This document shows, piece after piece, positions 22,274-34,400 of a DNA stretch of 60,000 nt (its first letter is position 1; every line of letters begins with the position of its first letter). Position numbers and translations under genes: made by a program. The notes beneath the pieces were generated by a model, which ran no database searches, was not told the DNA's origin, and saw only the letters and a list, made by a program, of their open reading frames with translations. This DNA comes from Membranipora membranacea (Eukaryota; Bryozoa; Gymnolaemata; Cheilostomatida; Membraniporidae): the NCBI GenBank assembly GCA_914767715.1, contig OU612072.1:9922001-9982000 (forward strand), in the 5' to 3' direction.

Positions 22274-25175
22274 ATGATACTGTGCCACCCTGTCCTGGTG
22301 AGTTTGCTGAAATTTCTTTTTTACAAACTTGCTGTAGGTAACCTGTTTATCTGCCTTGTTTGAAGAAATTGTAAAACATACTAGAAACTGAACATACTGA
22401 AGATTAATTACATATCAATTACAGGCGCTTGGATTCATCCTCTTAGGACAAGCGGCAGCAACTCAACAATCCCTAAGAAATTACTCTAGAGATTTCATGT
22501 GAGTTGCACTTTCTCTGTATATATCCTACTTAATTAACTAAATACCCCTTGTTATTATTATTCACCTTTAATTTTATAACTTTTATCACAGCAATAATGA
22601 CATTGAGTTGATCTATGTTTACTCTGTTGTGTTAGCTCTAATCTGCTACCATTCTGATATAATTATTGATATTTTGCAGCTCATCTACAGGTTATGATAG
22701 GATGACCACACTTCTCCACTCTGATGGGGAAGTCTACCACATGGAACCTGATTTATACATCCGAGACAACATTCTTTTCTCAGACATGTGTGCACTCAAA
22801 ACAACTGATGGGACAACAACAACAACCATATCGGGTCATCCGAAGATTTGCCGCTTCCAAGATGGTAAAGGAGTTCTAGCACGCTTTCGATCGATATATG
22901 GATTCCGACAAATATCCGATACTGAGGTTGTGATTGCAGATCATGGCAATCATTGCCTAAGATTGCTCAACAGAATCACACTGCGAACGTCACGCTACGC
23001 TGGATTATGTGTAAGACGAAATAATATAACACCCGGGTTTGCTGATGGTACTTCAACTGCAAAATTTGATTTTCCGCGAACAATTATAGACGACTTCAAA
23101 CACCCGGGTATGCTGATAGTGACTGATTACAACAACTCTGCCATTAGAAATGTGAATAAACTATCTGTTAGCGGTCCACGTCCTGTCTCAACATTTGTCA
23201 GATCGACAGAAGACCTTGCTGGGATTTGTGGGATAGCACAAGACGCGATTACTGGTGACATGTATGTAGTAGTCCAGTATACGATAAAAAAGGTCACATA
23301 TTCGAATCAATCGATATCAATACTTGCTGGATCTGCAAACCATGGGTCTCTTGATTGTGACTTTAGTAACTCCCTCTTCCAAAATCCTCATGAAATCATT
23401 CTGATCGGTGGTAATTCACTGCTGGTAACTGACCCCGATAACAACAAACTTCGTCCAGCGAGTTTAGACACAAGAACTGTAACTTCACTATGCTCAGGTG
23501 TTAGCGACTCGTCAGACGGCAATATGAAGACATGTGCATTGTATCAACCTTGGTCATTGATGGTACTCAATAGAACTCTATATGTCGGAGAAAACAAAAG
23601 AATCAGAAAAATTCAAGGTAAAATACAGTACAGCAACAACAATCCACAATATGTACTCAGTTCAATCTGTTTTGTGAGTAATTGGCAGAATAGTTAAAAA
23701 AACATGTTAATATATTTTATTTACAGTTTTGTACAGGAAGATAGTTGCGTTGTGCTTAATTACATGAGAATAAAATTTTGTTGTTGTTTCTACTGAAATG
23801 TTTTTCTGTTCACTAGATAGTCGTATTACTGCATGCTCAGAACCGGAGATTCGCCAAGGGGCTTTAGCTGAAACTGGTGTAGCTTCAGTTGAGATACCAC
23901 TGCTATCTGGGATGATGCAACTTGAGTTCACCCCAGGAACTTACCCAGCTAGGATAACTTCCGAGAAAGCAAACTGTACTCTCAAAATAATAGTTATAGG
24001 TATGTATTCGATGATCATTTGGCCCTTTAGAAAAACTCATTATTCATTTTCAAAACTTTAAGCTTTTAAGACTTTGGAAAAATTTTGGATAATTTGAAAC
24101 TTTTAAATCCAAAATCTGGTTATGTGGTTTTCACTTTGTAGATGCTATGGTCAAACGGAGACTGGTAATGGAATCACATTACAATGTAAGCTGTGATACA
24201 GCTAATAGAAGAGGATTGTTGGATTTTCAAGCACTAAGGCAGTTTGTTGATGTAACCTATCGACAACTTGAAGATGTTTGTCAGCCAGGTGGGTTTGAAA
24301 TTGACAGTGCCATGAGTTCAGAGCTCCACTCATAAAATTGTGCGTTTCAGAACTGAAAACCCAGCCGCATAAACATCTCATTTGTCAACAACCTGGACAT
24401 ATGATACATAGTAGACAAGGCCGGAATTCCATTACGTGTGACTGACAATATATTAGACATTACTAATTCAATATTTGTGAAAATATTTCTAATGATAGAT
24501 TGTTCGAGAGCCCAGGTTGATGTTATGCTTACCTGTGAAGTTAACATTCTCACTGTAATCTGGCCTACTGACATTGTTTATGACGGAGGAGTGGTGTCCA
24601 TACCTCGAGATTTAGAAGAGAGACTGAATGGGAAAATTGAGGCTAAAGGAGCAGCTTTCTACTTGTACATTCAAGGTCACACCCCACCGTAAGTTATTGA
24701 GTGAAGTTTGAGGTGTTTTATTAATTTCATTCTCCTAATGGGGCTTTCTATCACAAGTGAAACACAGACCATGACAGAAGTTTACATTTAAGCAGCATTG
24801 CTATCAATGAGCAGAGATTCCAGTTTCAAAACATAATCAGGGCAGTGTATTCTTTTTTTCTTCTTCCCATTGATCAAAGTGCTGATGGTTGGTTTGCCAT
24901 TATACCTTTGCTGATGGTTACTGTTTGTTAGTCATCAGGTCATTTTCTTGTGAGCTGTGTCAGAAAACTATGACAGCCTTTGCAAAGCTTATATATAACT
25001 TGAGTTTATCAGCTCAGACCAATGACACTAGTGGGTTCAAAATGATAACATTTCTTCTTTTAGGTTTTTGTACCCAAATAATGAGAGAAATGGGGGGTAT
25101 GTGATACCCTCGATCTACAGCTACTGTGAGAATGAAGACTATGTCTATAACAAACAGAAAGATGCATGCAAATAG
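22274..25175 (+). CDS. Secreted NHL-repeat protein, gene C, complete
   Basis: Seven exons: 22274-22297, 22425-22498, 22680-23617, 23817-23999, 24142-24288, 24499-24688, 25064-25175, giving 1,668 nt and 555 residues with every splice phase agreeing. The start (MILCHPVL) is split from the second half of a signal peptide (ALGFILLGQAAA) by intron 1. The large third exon is an NHL-type beta-propeller. Exons 4-7 form a C-terminal region with exactly two cysteines each (ACSE/NCT, SCD/DVC, DCS/LTC, YCE/DAC), which suggests disulfide-linked modules. Exons 4 and 5 are phase 1-1, suited to shuffling. It ends KDACK-stop, slightly shorter than A and B (KDACEK plus three or four residues). The architecture suggests an extracellular binding protein; ligand and role are unknown. 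Confidence 0.85.
22680..23617 (+). CDS. NHL beta-propeller exon of gene C
   Basis: This exon of about 312 codons holds the whole propeller. NHL-like blade strings are visible: EVVIADHGNHCLRLLNRI, then GFADGTSTAKFDFPRTIIDD with MLIVTDYNNSAIRNVNKL, then ITGDMYVVVQYTIKKVTYS, then NSLLVTDPDNNKL, then RTLYVGENKRIRKIQG. The GFADGTxxAxFxxPxxIxxD and VxDxxNxxIRxxN patterns are typical of NHL repeats. Five or six blades can be counted by eye. A Thr-rich hairpin KTTDGTTTTTISGH precedes the first blade and is kept in gene B (KTTDGTTTTTIAGH). The true exon begins at 22,680 after TTTTGCAG, so an apparent start codon at 22,666 is intronic. Confidence 0.85.
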
Positions 25176-27004
25176 AGTCTCTGTTAACAGGTCAAATTAA
25201 CTGATTCAGATTTCATGAACTGTTTGACAGACATGCCTTATACTTTGATCTAGTATCTTCTATTTCAAACACCATTTTACTCCCTCAAATCTCTGTGAAT
25301 ATTACCACAGACTGATTCTCTGATATACTTACAAGTTGTCAATTCAATCTTCTCCTAATCTAATCTTCCCTAGTCTTATCTATATATATTTCAGCAAATG
25401 CCTTACACTCAATCTAGTTTCTTTAATTTCAAACACTATTTTACTTCTTAAAAAAAACTAAAACTTAAGATAATTATTGCAATTATTGAAATATTTATAT
25501 TATTTTCCCAACAAAATACCAGAAAATAGAAAAAAATCATTCAACATTGTATGACATGGTTAGCCAGATCCTTTGATGATGGTTGGCATATTACCTGAGT
25601 AAAGAAATGATTTTATGAAGCATCCTTTTATTTCCAGAATTAAAATATCCTTTTGATTAACTGGAATAAGTTATTGTAGAAGAAGCGTCAGCTTATATCA
25701 TTTCTTTGCCCATGGTATAACGTGTAATGCAATGTAATCGATATATATACTTAGCAATGAAAAAGTTGTGTTTTATTTTATTTCACTTTAGTAACGAGTC
25801 TGATGGATAAAATATCATGATGATTGAGTTGAACTTCAATTCAGAAGTTCAATTTTTGTGAAGAGTTGAATAAATATATAACACAGCAACCGGGTGAAGT
25901 AATTAAAATTTTGTGATTTAATTGGTTGTAAAGAGAGAAGCATCCATCACCCTTTCCATAGTAGTCACACATCACTCTGTTCAGATTTTTGTGGGTTGTC
26001 CTGGTTCTCTATTGTCCACCCATCCCCACACTTCAGTTCTTCTATTCATTTTTTTGAAACACTTTGATCAAATACCATGATGGATGATGATGAGTTTACT
26101 TCCAATCCAAAGTGCGACTTGTAAGAGCAAATGAATAAATATATAACACAGCAACTGGATGCAGCAATTCTTTGAAAGTGTAATAGGTCGTAGAGAGAGA
26201 AGCTTTCATTACCAGTAATAATAGTTATCATACTATATACCAGTGATTACCAGTCATCATAGATATGCACCATTCCTATCAGCGCATAGTGATTGATCTT
26301 GGTTCTCTATAGTCGACCTAGGCTGTCACACGGCAGTTCTTTTATTTTTTGTCTTTTGCCTTGTCTGCCATTGTTTTGATAATATGGAGAGATTGATGAG
26401 CCTGTTACTGAACTTTGTATAGTAGGTTTCTATATAACAAGTTTTCTACCCTCTAACTGGCATACTGATGTTGATTATTATACTATATCATATCGTGTTT
26501 ATGGAGCACTGGATATGACTTGAGATTGGCAGCTATAGGTGGTTGAGGTAATGCTTGATATAGCTTGTTTTGTAGCTGTTAGCTAGCTGCAAGCTTGCTT
26601 GATGTTGTTCACAGATACCCATTATGTCAAACCTGTGTGTTCCAAGTTGGGACTAATACATTGTGTGACCTCTTATTGGCATTGGTTCAGAAGCACTGGT
26701 TTATTTGAATATGAAAAGGGGAAATCAGCAATTTCAAGCAAACAATTTAAATTCAAGGCCCCCTTATCTTAATTCTCAGTCATTTTCATTTCAAAGTGTC
26801 AATTTCTACAATAAAACAACTAAGTCTACATCAGTTATTCTATTATCATCAGTTTAGACATTGAATTTGTGTAATTTTGCTTTGGTTTAAAAATGTTTAA
26901 AAAGTATTTTCTGCCTTGGTAAAACAAACCTAAACTAGTGCCGGTCGCTGTGCTTTGCACATCATTGTTTTTGAAAATTGATAATAGAATAAAGCAGATA
27001 GATA
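25176..27004 (+). other. 3' flank of NHL gene C
   Basis: No gene. Homologous to the flanks of A and B, including GTGAATATTACCACAGACTG at about 25,295 and AATAAATATATAACACAGCA at 25,869. The segment around that AATAAA is duplicated in tandem about 270 bases on (25,780-25,950 versus 26,060-26,215), which is specific to gene C. Confidence 0.5.
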
Positions 27005-27185
27005 GTAACGAAAGATAACATTGCCACTCTCAGGTGCTAAACGCCAATTACTCGACACCTGCAAGGTCGAAAATTGCAAAACAAGATATCATGTTAGGCC
27101 GAACGATGATGCCATGATCTATTATGTCCCTGATATCACACGATTCATTAAGTGTAATATATCATACCTGATTGTGGTATTGCAT
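27005..27185 (+). repeat. Dispersed repeat R1 after gene C
   Basis: Carries TACTCGACACCTGCAAGGTC, GAAAATTGCAAAACAAGATA and CTGATATCACACGATTC in the same order as 2686-2905 and 43,915-44,110. Confidence 0.6.
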
Positions 27186-27467
27186 GGCTGTCAATATATT
27201 GAACCAGTATGTGTGCGCCCATGGCTCTCATGATATCTCGTCTGTGAGAGTTTGAAGAAGATTTTAGATACAAAATTATTTGCTGGAAGAGCTGCAGGTG
27301 ACTAAATCCATCAAACAATGTATACATGAGCAGTCTAGGAGGTAGTTTTTCAAACAAAATACCCAGGGATATGCTGTTTCTTATGACTCCAGAGTCCATG
27401 AAGGTTGGATGTGTCTTCTGAACGATGAATTACCCCCAAGCAACAAAACAACAGAAACAAGCAGTAT

Positions 27468-27698
27468 TTGTATATGCCACTCTGCCATATCATCAACTAT
27501 CTGTCTATCTGCCTTTCGCAAGGTATATATCCTGAGATATGGAAATCTACAGATGAAGTTTATATAGAAAAATGTAAAAGTGCTGGTTCTGAGTCGGATT
27601 TAAGACCAATATCTCTCTTCTGGCACCTTGGAAAGATTTTAGAAAAGAAACAGCACTATTTTTTAGTAACCATCCAAGCACTTATTGACGAGTCCTAG
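27468..27698 (+). mobile_element. LINE reverse transcriptase, 5' piece
   Basis: Plus-strand frame reading SQGIYPEIWKSTDEVYIEKC then SESDLRPISLFWHLGKILEK. This matches the start of a CR1/Jockey-like non-LTR reverse transcriptase (PxxWKxAxVxPIxKxGxxxxxxNYRPISLxxxxxKIxEK). The frame ends where homology is interrupted, and the continuation of the same domain lies on the other side of the BEL element at 35,889. The endonuclease and 3' end are not here. Confidence 0.75.
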
Positions 27699-27770
27699 GG
27701 GCCCGTGTGTTGATTTCAAGATTTTTAAGTGTATTTCACCTGAGTTTGATATTTTACTACTAGTAGTAAG

Positions 27771-28297
27771 TGTAGCTGCGGTGAGCTTCGTGCACGCCCT
27801 CACTGATAGTCTGGGAGCGTGGGCTACGCTTGCTCACCATGCTATGTGTTGCCTTTGTTATCTGGCCAATTCAAGCTCCAATTAGTGCACTGTGTAGACA
27901 TTCTTTTGTTGTGAATTGACAGGATTTTAACTGTAAATCAGTGTCTCACAGACACCCATGGTGATAGCAGCTCAAACCAATAGTCATCAGGTTTACTGCT
28001 ATGAACAGGATACTGTTTTCAGATTAAAATAAACAGTTTATTCCAAACTATAACTTTACGCAGCATATGCCTTACCTAATAGGCCAAAGAGGTATGTTTT
28101 GTTTTCATATCCATTTTCTTTTTATTAATTGACACTAACTTTAATTTAATGTATATCTCTTGCTGCAATTTCTTTTTGATGTAATGATTACCGAACACGA
28201 CTGCTTATATTACCTGTTCCTTACACCATGAATTTTATTTGCAGTTTTATTAAATAAAGTACGATTCTGCCAAAGACAAAGTGTATATGCTGTGACA
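27771..28297 (+). repeat. 5' LTR of BEL/Pao element
   Basis: 527 bp, TG...CA ends, AATAAA at 28,253-28,258 near the 3' end. Read side by side with the 3' LTR I see no difference. Confidence 0.9.
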
Positions 28298-28911
28298 GTA
28301 AAACTCTGTGCCTTGGAGCTACATTGAATATCTGAGCAACCAAGAAGTGCATCTAAAGCTGTCATCTCGATAGAAGTACATCTAAAGCTGTCATCTCGAT
28401 CTCAATCTAACGTCACATCTGCCCCACAGTTACATCAGGCACATGGCGTCATCGTGATTTAAATCCGACTCATCGACAGCTCTAAGCTACGCTCTAAGCT
28501 AGTACTCGCTTCTACTATATCTGTGCTCACTTCTACTATATCTGTGCTCACTCTCCGCTCCATCATGGTACAACCGTCAACTGTAAGTTATTCTTCTGGA
28601 TCTACTCTCTTCTGCTGCTCGTGTGAGGGAATCTAAGCCGGTGATTTAATTTGACTAAATAGAATTTTTTGATTAAATAGAATTTTTCTTGATTAGATTT
28701 GATTTAAATTGAGCCTGTCAATTTTTTCACTTTGTTACACAGCAAGTAGGGTGTTTACATAGTGCAATCCTTGGAGCTTGTTGTTGGTCGGTGACATTGG
28801 CATCCTTGCTGGTTTGCAATCTATGCCTGTGCTTCTGGGCGTCAGTGTGGGCTTGTTCGTTGATCATTGTTGTTATACTCCCCTCGGCTCATTCTTTGGC
28901 TCGTCATCAAA

Positions 28912-31311
28912 ATGGCATCTAGTAGTGTTTATACTTCCGATGAATTGGTTGGGGAGCGCAATGCTGATCTCCGGAGCATTCTTAGGGAGGCGGGGAATCC
29001 CTCATATGGTAATAAGGCAGCACTCATTCAAAGGATACTTAGCCACAGGTTAAAAAGGTCTGACACAATTAAATCATCCATTGAGCAGAAGCTTGAATCT
29101 ATCCATGAAATGGAGAAAAATCTCTCCACATTAAAATCTGAGCTTGTTGCTTTGGAATCGTCTGCTACTGCCAATAAATCTAAACATGTAGCAGATACAG
29201 AGTGCAATCCTTTAACCTACACATTTCAGGCGGCAGCACCAAATATTTCTATACCAGCTATTATACATAATCTAGATGATTCAGATTCTGACCATGATTC
29301 TTATTCGACGCCAGTCAGATCATATAGGAAGGAAGAATTTGTGCCAACTCCTGCACCTAGATTATCGAAAACTGCTGCCTTCAGTTCAGTTAAATTAGCT
29401 CATATCACCAGAAATGAAAGCTTTCGGGATCATTTAGATAATCAAGCTAGCAGACTAGCTAGCCATCAGAGCACTAGACCTAAACCTTTGCCACGTTTAT
29501 CTTGTAATACGCCATCCATGAATAGCCAACAAGCTGAGCTGTATTATAATCATCATAGCCAACCATGCGTAAATAGTACTCCAGAACCTCCATACAATAG
29601 ACCTATTGTCTCGGACACAGTTGTACAATGTCGTGATAATGGAACCCTGGTAGCTAAGCCTCCATTAGCCAGTGCACATGCTCATTTAGCTAGTCATAGT
29701 GGTAGCTCATGTAACTGTAGCTTGCAGACAGCCCTGTTAGAGAAAATATCTGAGAGTATTAGCGATGCTCATTATCCTATTGTAGAGCCAAATATTTTCT
29801 CTGGTGATATTATGTTATATCAGGAATGGCGTAAGCAATTCATGAACTTCATCAATCGGAAAAAGCATATGAGTTCTGATGACAAACTGTATCACTTGCA
29901 AAAGTATACATCAGGCGAAGCTGCTGAGGCTGTACGAGGCTATTGTATTCTGAAATCTGAACAAGCGTTCACTGATGCTATTGATACTCTTGATAACGAC
30001 TACGGCAGCTCATTTTTGGCAGCACAGGCGTTCAGTAAGAAACTAAAAAACTGGCCAAAAGTCCCTCCCAACGATCCAAAGGCACTCAAGCGTCTTACCA
30101 ATTACCTGAAACAGTGCAGAGCAGCGATGGCCGATATACCACACCTAACTAATCTTGATAGCTGCTCTGAAAATCAGAAAATCCTAGCGCTTCTGCCTGA
30201 CTACTTAGTAAATAAGTGGAATGAACGTGTGACTGAGTATATGATTGCTAATGCTGACGACTATCCTAGTTTTAGCATGTTCGTAGAATATCTAATCAGA
30301 CAAACAAAATCTGCTAACAATCCTATATCATCACTAACAGCCGTACGGCAGTTAGCAGTCATACCTCAATCTAGTCACTCTAAACTAGTGTCACCAACCC
30401 CAGATCCAAGATCCAGACCTGTTCGTGCTGTGACTAATAATAGTGTGAATGAAGAAAAGCACCATAAATCTGAATGTATCATCTGTCATGGTACAGACCA
30501 TAGGTACGTGGCTCAGTGCAAGAGCTTCAAGACAATGGATCAATCTGCTAAGCTAAAATCAGTGAGAGATCATAAATTATGCTTCCGATGCTTGGGTCAG
30601 GGTCATGGTGTGAAAACATGTGATAAAACGTGGAAATGTAGATTGTGTAAAGGTTCTCGGCATCATTCGTTGCTCCATGATGCTGATAATCAGCCTGAAA
30701 CAAACAGTGAGAAGACAATTCCACAAGCTGCGTGTACAAACACCCATATCATGTTAGAAACTCGTAGAATATTCACTAAAATTGTCCCAGTGTGGCTTTC
30801 AACTGATGAAAACCCAGATAGCGAGTTTTTGACCTATGCCCTCTTGGACGATCAGTCTAACAAGACATTCATCACAAATGATCTTGCCTCTAAGATTACA
30901 GCCAGATCTGAAGCTACACCCTTGAAAATATCAACGATGACCAGTCAGAAGTGTGCCGTTACATCTAGGAAGTTTCATGGGTTGAGAGTTCGTGGGTTCT
31001 ACTGCGGCAACATTGTCAAGATGCCTCCTACATTCAGTCGCCAATACATACCATATATTCAGTCAAGTATTCCTTTATGTGATGACATAGATAAATACAA
31101 TCATCTCAGACCAATATCTCATCTGATCGCCCCTAAGCTGAACTGTGGCGTTGATATTCTAATAGGTAGAGATTGTATTGCAACTACTCGCTATCAACAG
31201 CTTATTGAGGCACCTGAAAACACACCATGCGCAGTGAAAACACCAGTAGGTTGGTGTATTCTTGGTCCGGCCGGTGATGATGAGCCTGTGATACTCATAA
31301 TGATTTTGTAG
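28912..31311 (+). CDS. BEL/Pao gag and aspartic protease
   Basis: Starts at the ATG of MASSSVYTSDEL, which has good context (AAAATGG). The frame is open 45 bases further upstream. Residues about 10-45 resemble a SAP-like helix pair (DLRSILREAGNPSYGNKAAL), followed by a Glu/Lys-rich coil. Around 285-430 is the DUF1759 gag region (YQEWRKQFMNFI). Zinc-binding motifs follow: CIICHGTDHRYVAQC, CFRCLGQGHGVKTC (CX2CX4HX4C) and CRLCKGSRHH. The protease has ALLDDQSNKTFI, with Asp at the usual catalytic site, and GVDILIGRD as the second conserved block. The frame stops at 31,311, and homologous coding continues in another frame. Confidence 0.85.
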   Translation: MASSSVYTSDELVGERNADLRSILREAGNPSYGNKAALIQRILSHRLKRSDTIKSSIEQKLESIHEMEKNLSTLKSELVALESSATANKSKHVADTECNPLTYTFQAAAPNISIPAIIHNLDDSDSDHDSYSTPVRSYRKEEFVPTPAPRLSKTAAFSSVKLAHITRNESFRDHLDNQASRLASHQSTRPKPLPRLSCNTPSMNSQQAELYYNHHSQPCVNSTPEPPYNRPIVSDTVVQCRDNGTLVAKPPLASAHAHLASHSGSSCNCSLQTALLEKISESISDAHYPIVEPNIFSGDIMLYQEWRKQFMNFINRKKHMSSDDKLYHLQKYTSGEAAEAVRGYCILKSEQAFTDAIDTLDNDYGSSFLAAQAFSKKLKNWPKVPPNDPKALKRLTNYLKQCRAAMADIPHLTNLDSCSENQKILALLPDYLVNKWNERVTEYMIANADDYPSFSMFVEYLIRQTKSANNPISSLTAVRQLAVIPQSSHSKLVSPTPDPRSRPVRAVTNNSVNEEKHHKSECIICHGTDHRYVAQCKSFKTMDQSAKLKSVRDHKLCFRCLGQGHGVKTCDKTWKCRLCKGSRHHSLLHDADNQPETNSEKTIPQAACTNTHIMLETRRIFTKIVPVWLSTDENPDSEFLTYALLDDQSNKTFITNDLASKITARSEATPLKISTMTSQKCAVTSRKFHGLRVRGFYCGNIVKMPPTFSRQYIPYIQSSIPLCDDIDKYNHLRPISHLIAPKLNCGVDILIGRDCIATTRYQQLIEAPENTPCAVKTPVGWCILGPAGDDEPVILIMIL

Positions 31312-31432
31312 ATGAATTAGGGATTAGCCATGCATTGCTCTGTCAACCTATAGATGAATGTAATCAACTCACAAATAGTCTTGACCCCATACTGTCTCAG
31401 CTACTCAGGTTACTGTAGCGCTTCAAACTGAG

Positions 31433-34400
31433 GTGCAGGAGTTAGCTCCCTCTGATCTCATGAAACTAGTGTGTGATGCTGACTTTCTCTCAGTCGATTC
31501 TAAAACTATGTCACAACAGGATATGAAATTTCTTGAAATACTAGACAACCAAACATATCAAGATGAAGACATGTTTTACACTATGCCTCTGCCGTTCAAG
31601 ACAGACTCTCCTAGCCTGTCTAACAACTATCATGCTGCACTGACCAGGTTTGAGTATCTCCAGTCAAAATTTCAGCGCAATCCCGATTATGCTAAGCAAT
31701 ATTATGAGTTCATGCAGGGTGTGATTGATCGTGGGGAAGCTGAAAAGGTACCAAGTTCAGAACTAAAAAAGAGGGAGTGTTGGTATTTACCACATCACGG
31801 GGTTTTCCACAAACAGAAGAAGAAAATTCGTGTTGTGTTCGACTGTTCTGCTAAATACCAAGGGGTGAGCCTGAATGACACACTATTACAAGGTCCCGAT
31901 CTCAACAATCCTCTCATAGGTGTTCTGCTAAGATTTAGAAGAAATCAAGTTGCCATTTCTTGTGATGTAGAGAAAATGTACCACAGGTTTAGGGTAACTC
32001 CAAATCAGCGTGACTATCTCAGATTTATATGGTTAGAGCAGGGTAAGCCTGTTGTGTATAGGATGCGTGTGCACATTTTTGGGGCACGATCTTCTCCAAA
32101 CTGTGCCAAGTATGGGCTAAACAGACTAGCCGCAGACTATGCTAATGACCCAGCTAAATCGTTCATATCATCAAACTTTTATGTCGACGATGGTCTAGGT
32201 AGTGTCAGTTCAGTACCTGAAGCAATCAATCTTCTAAATCAGACTAGGGATGTGTGCGCTAAAGCTAATCTACGGGTTCACAAGCTTCTAAGCAACAAGC
32301 CAGAAGTTCTACAAGCATTCCCAGCATCAGACTGTGCAGTAGTAACTGACAATGTCAATCTATGTAGCTCTACAGAGCGAGCCCTGGGTCTCTTGTGGTC
32401 ATTAGAATCTGATTCATTCAAGTTTGAGTTCACCGCATCAGATCAACCATACACACGCAGAAACATGCTGTCTAATATTGCATCATTGTACGACCCACTG
32501 GGATTAATCTCCCCTCTCATACTGTCAGGCCGTATTATTCTTCAGAATGCATGCAGATCAGGATATGGCTGGGATGAAATCTTGAGCGATGACTACGCTG
32601 AACAATGGGCTGTTTGGAACAAAAACATGTCTAGTTTGTCAAATCTAAATATTCAGCGGGTCGTCAATCCTCCAGATTTCAACGCAGTCAAACAAGAAAT
32701 ACACACATTCGCAGATGCAAGCCTATCAGGATATGGAGCATGCTCATATCTCAGATCCATCAATGATAAGGGTGAAGTACATTGTACTCTGATATTTGGA
32801 AAGTCACGTGTTACCCCTGTCAAAGTAACGACCATACCTAGGCTTGAGTTGCAAGCTGCATTGCTGGCAGCGAAACAGACTGCAATGCTGTCAGAAGAGC
32901 TACAAATAGAGGCTAAGTGTTATCTGTGGAGTGACTCTAAGATTGTGCTAGGGTATCTAAACAATGACGAAAAACGATTCAGCACTTATGTATCAAACAG
33001 GTTATCTCAGATTCATGATATATCAGATGTGACTCAATGGCAATATGTAAATACCAAACAGAATCCTGCAGATCTAGCCTCACGAGGCGTCTCATCAGTC
33101 GCAAATCTCTCACAGTCGATATGGTTTCGTGGACCAGAGTTTCTATGGACTTCCTCTCCATCAGAGTGGCAGACATTTGGTGTTGGTCACTTTGATGTAG
33201 CTTGTGATGATCCAGAATTGAAGCAGGAGGTAATTACTCATGATATCTGTGTTGACTCGCATTCTGAATACCTTCTGGAGTTGTGCTCTCGATTCTCTAG
33301 TTGGAAGAAAGCTGTTCATACTTTAGCCTTAGTACAGAAAGTTATCAAACATAGGCATGAGATTCTGAGCAAGCAAGCTGTCAATATCTATAGCAAGGTT
33401 ACTGTTGATGATGTACAGGCCGTATCTAAACGTATAATCCGTGCTGAGCAAGCTAGCTCGTTCAGTTATGAGATTCAATGCTTACAGTCCGATAAAACAA
33501 TTCCAAAAACTAGTAGTATGTGGAAGTTGGATTGCTTTTTGGATTCAGATGGTATTATGAGAGTAGGGGGTAGAATCAAACATGCATTGATACCTGGTGT
33601 TGAAAACCATCCAACTGTATTGCCAAAGGAGTCGCATATCTCAAATATCATAGTAGGTCACTATCACAACACTTGTGGCCATCAGGGGCGGACAACAACC
33701 ATGGGAGCGATCAGATCTGCTGGATATTGGATTATTGGTTTACATGGTATTGTATCATCACATGTTCATCGATGTGTAACATGCAGGCGTCTGCGTAGAC
33801 CTACAGAAATCCAGAAAATGGCAGATCTGCCCGCTGACAGGGTTGAAATTGAAGCTCCATTTACTTATACAGGATGCGATGTGTTTGGTCCTTTCACTGT
33901 AAAAGATCGGCGCACCATAATCAAACGCTATGGGCTTATTTTCACTTGTCTATCAAGTAGGGCTATACATATTGAAATGCTAGACGATCTCACATCTGAT
34001 GCGTTCATAAATAGTCTGAGATGCTTTACTGCTCTACGGGGAAATGTAAGACTTCTACGTTGTGACAATGGAACAAATTTTGTGGGTGCATCTAACGAGC
34101 TACGTAAATCTCATACCAACATGATCGGTTGCCCCAAAGTAAAGGAGTTTCTTCTAAAGAATAGCTGTGAGTTCAGGTTTAACCCACCAGAAAGCAGTCA
34201 TTTTGGGGGTACTTGGGAACGCATGATACGCTCTGTAAGAAATGTTCTATCAGGTCTGTCAGGCCAGATCAATGAGAGATTAGATAGCACTTCATTGCGT
34301 ACCTTGTTTTATGAGTGTATGGCAATAGTCAATAGCAGACCACTAACTACAGTCGACAGTGATGCGAGACCTTTGTCTCCCAATGATATACTACACATGA

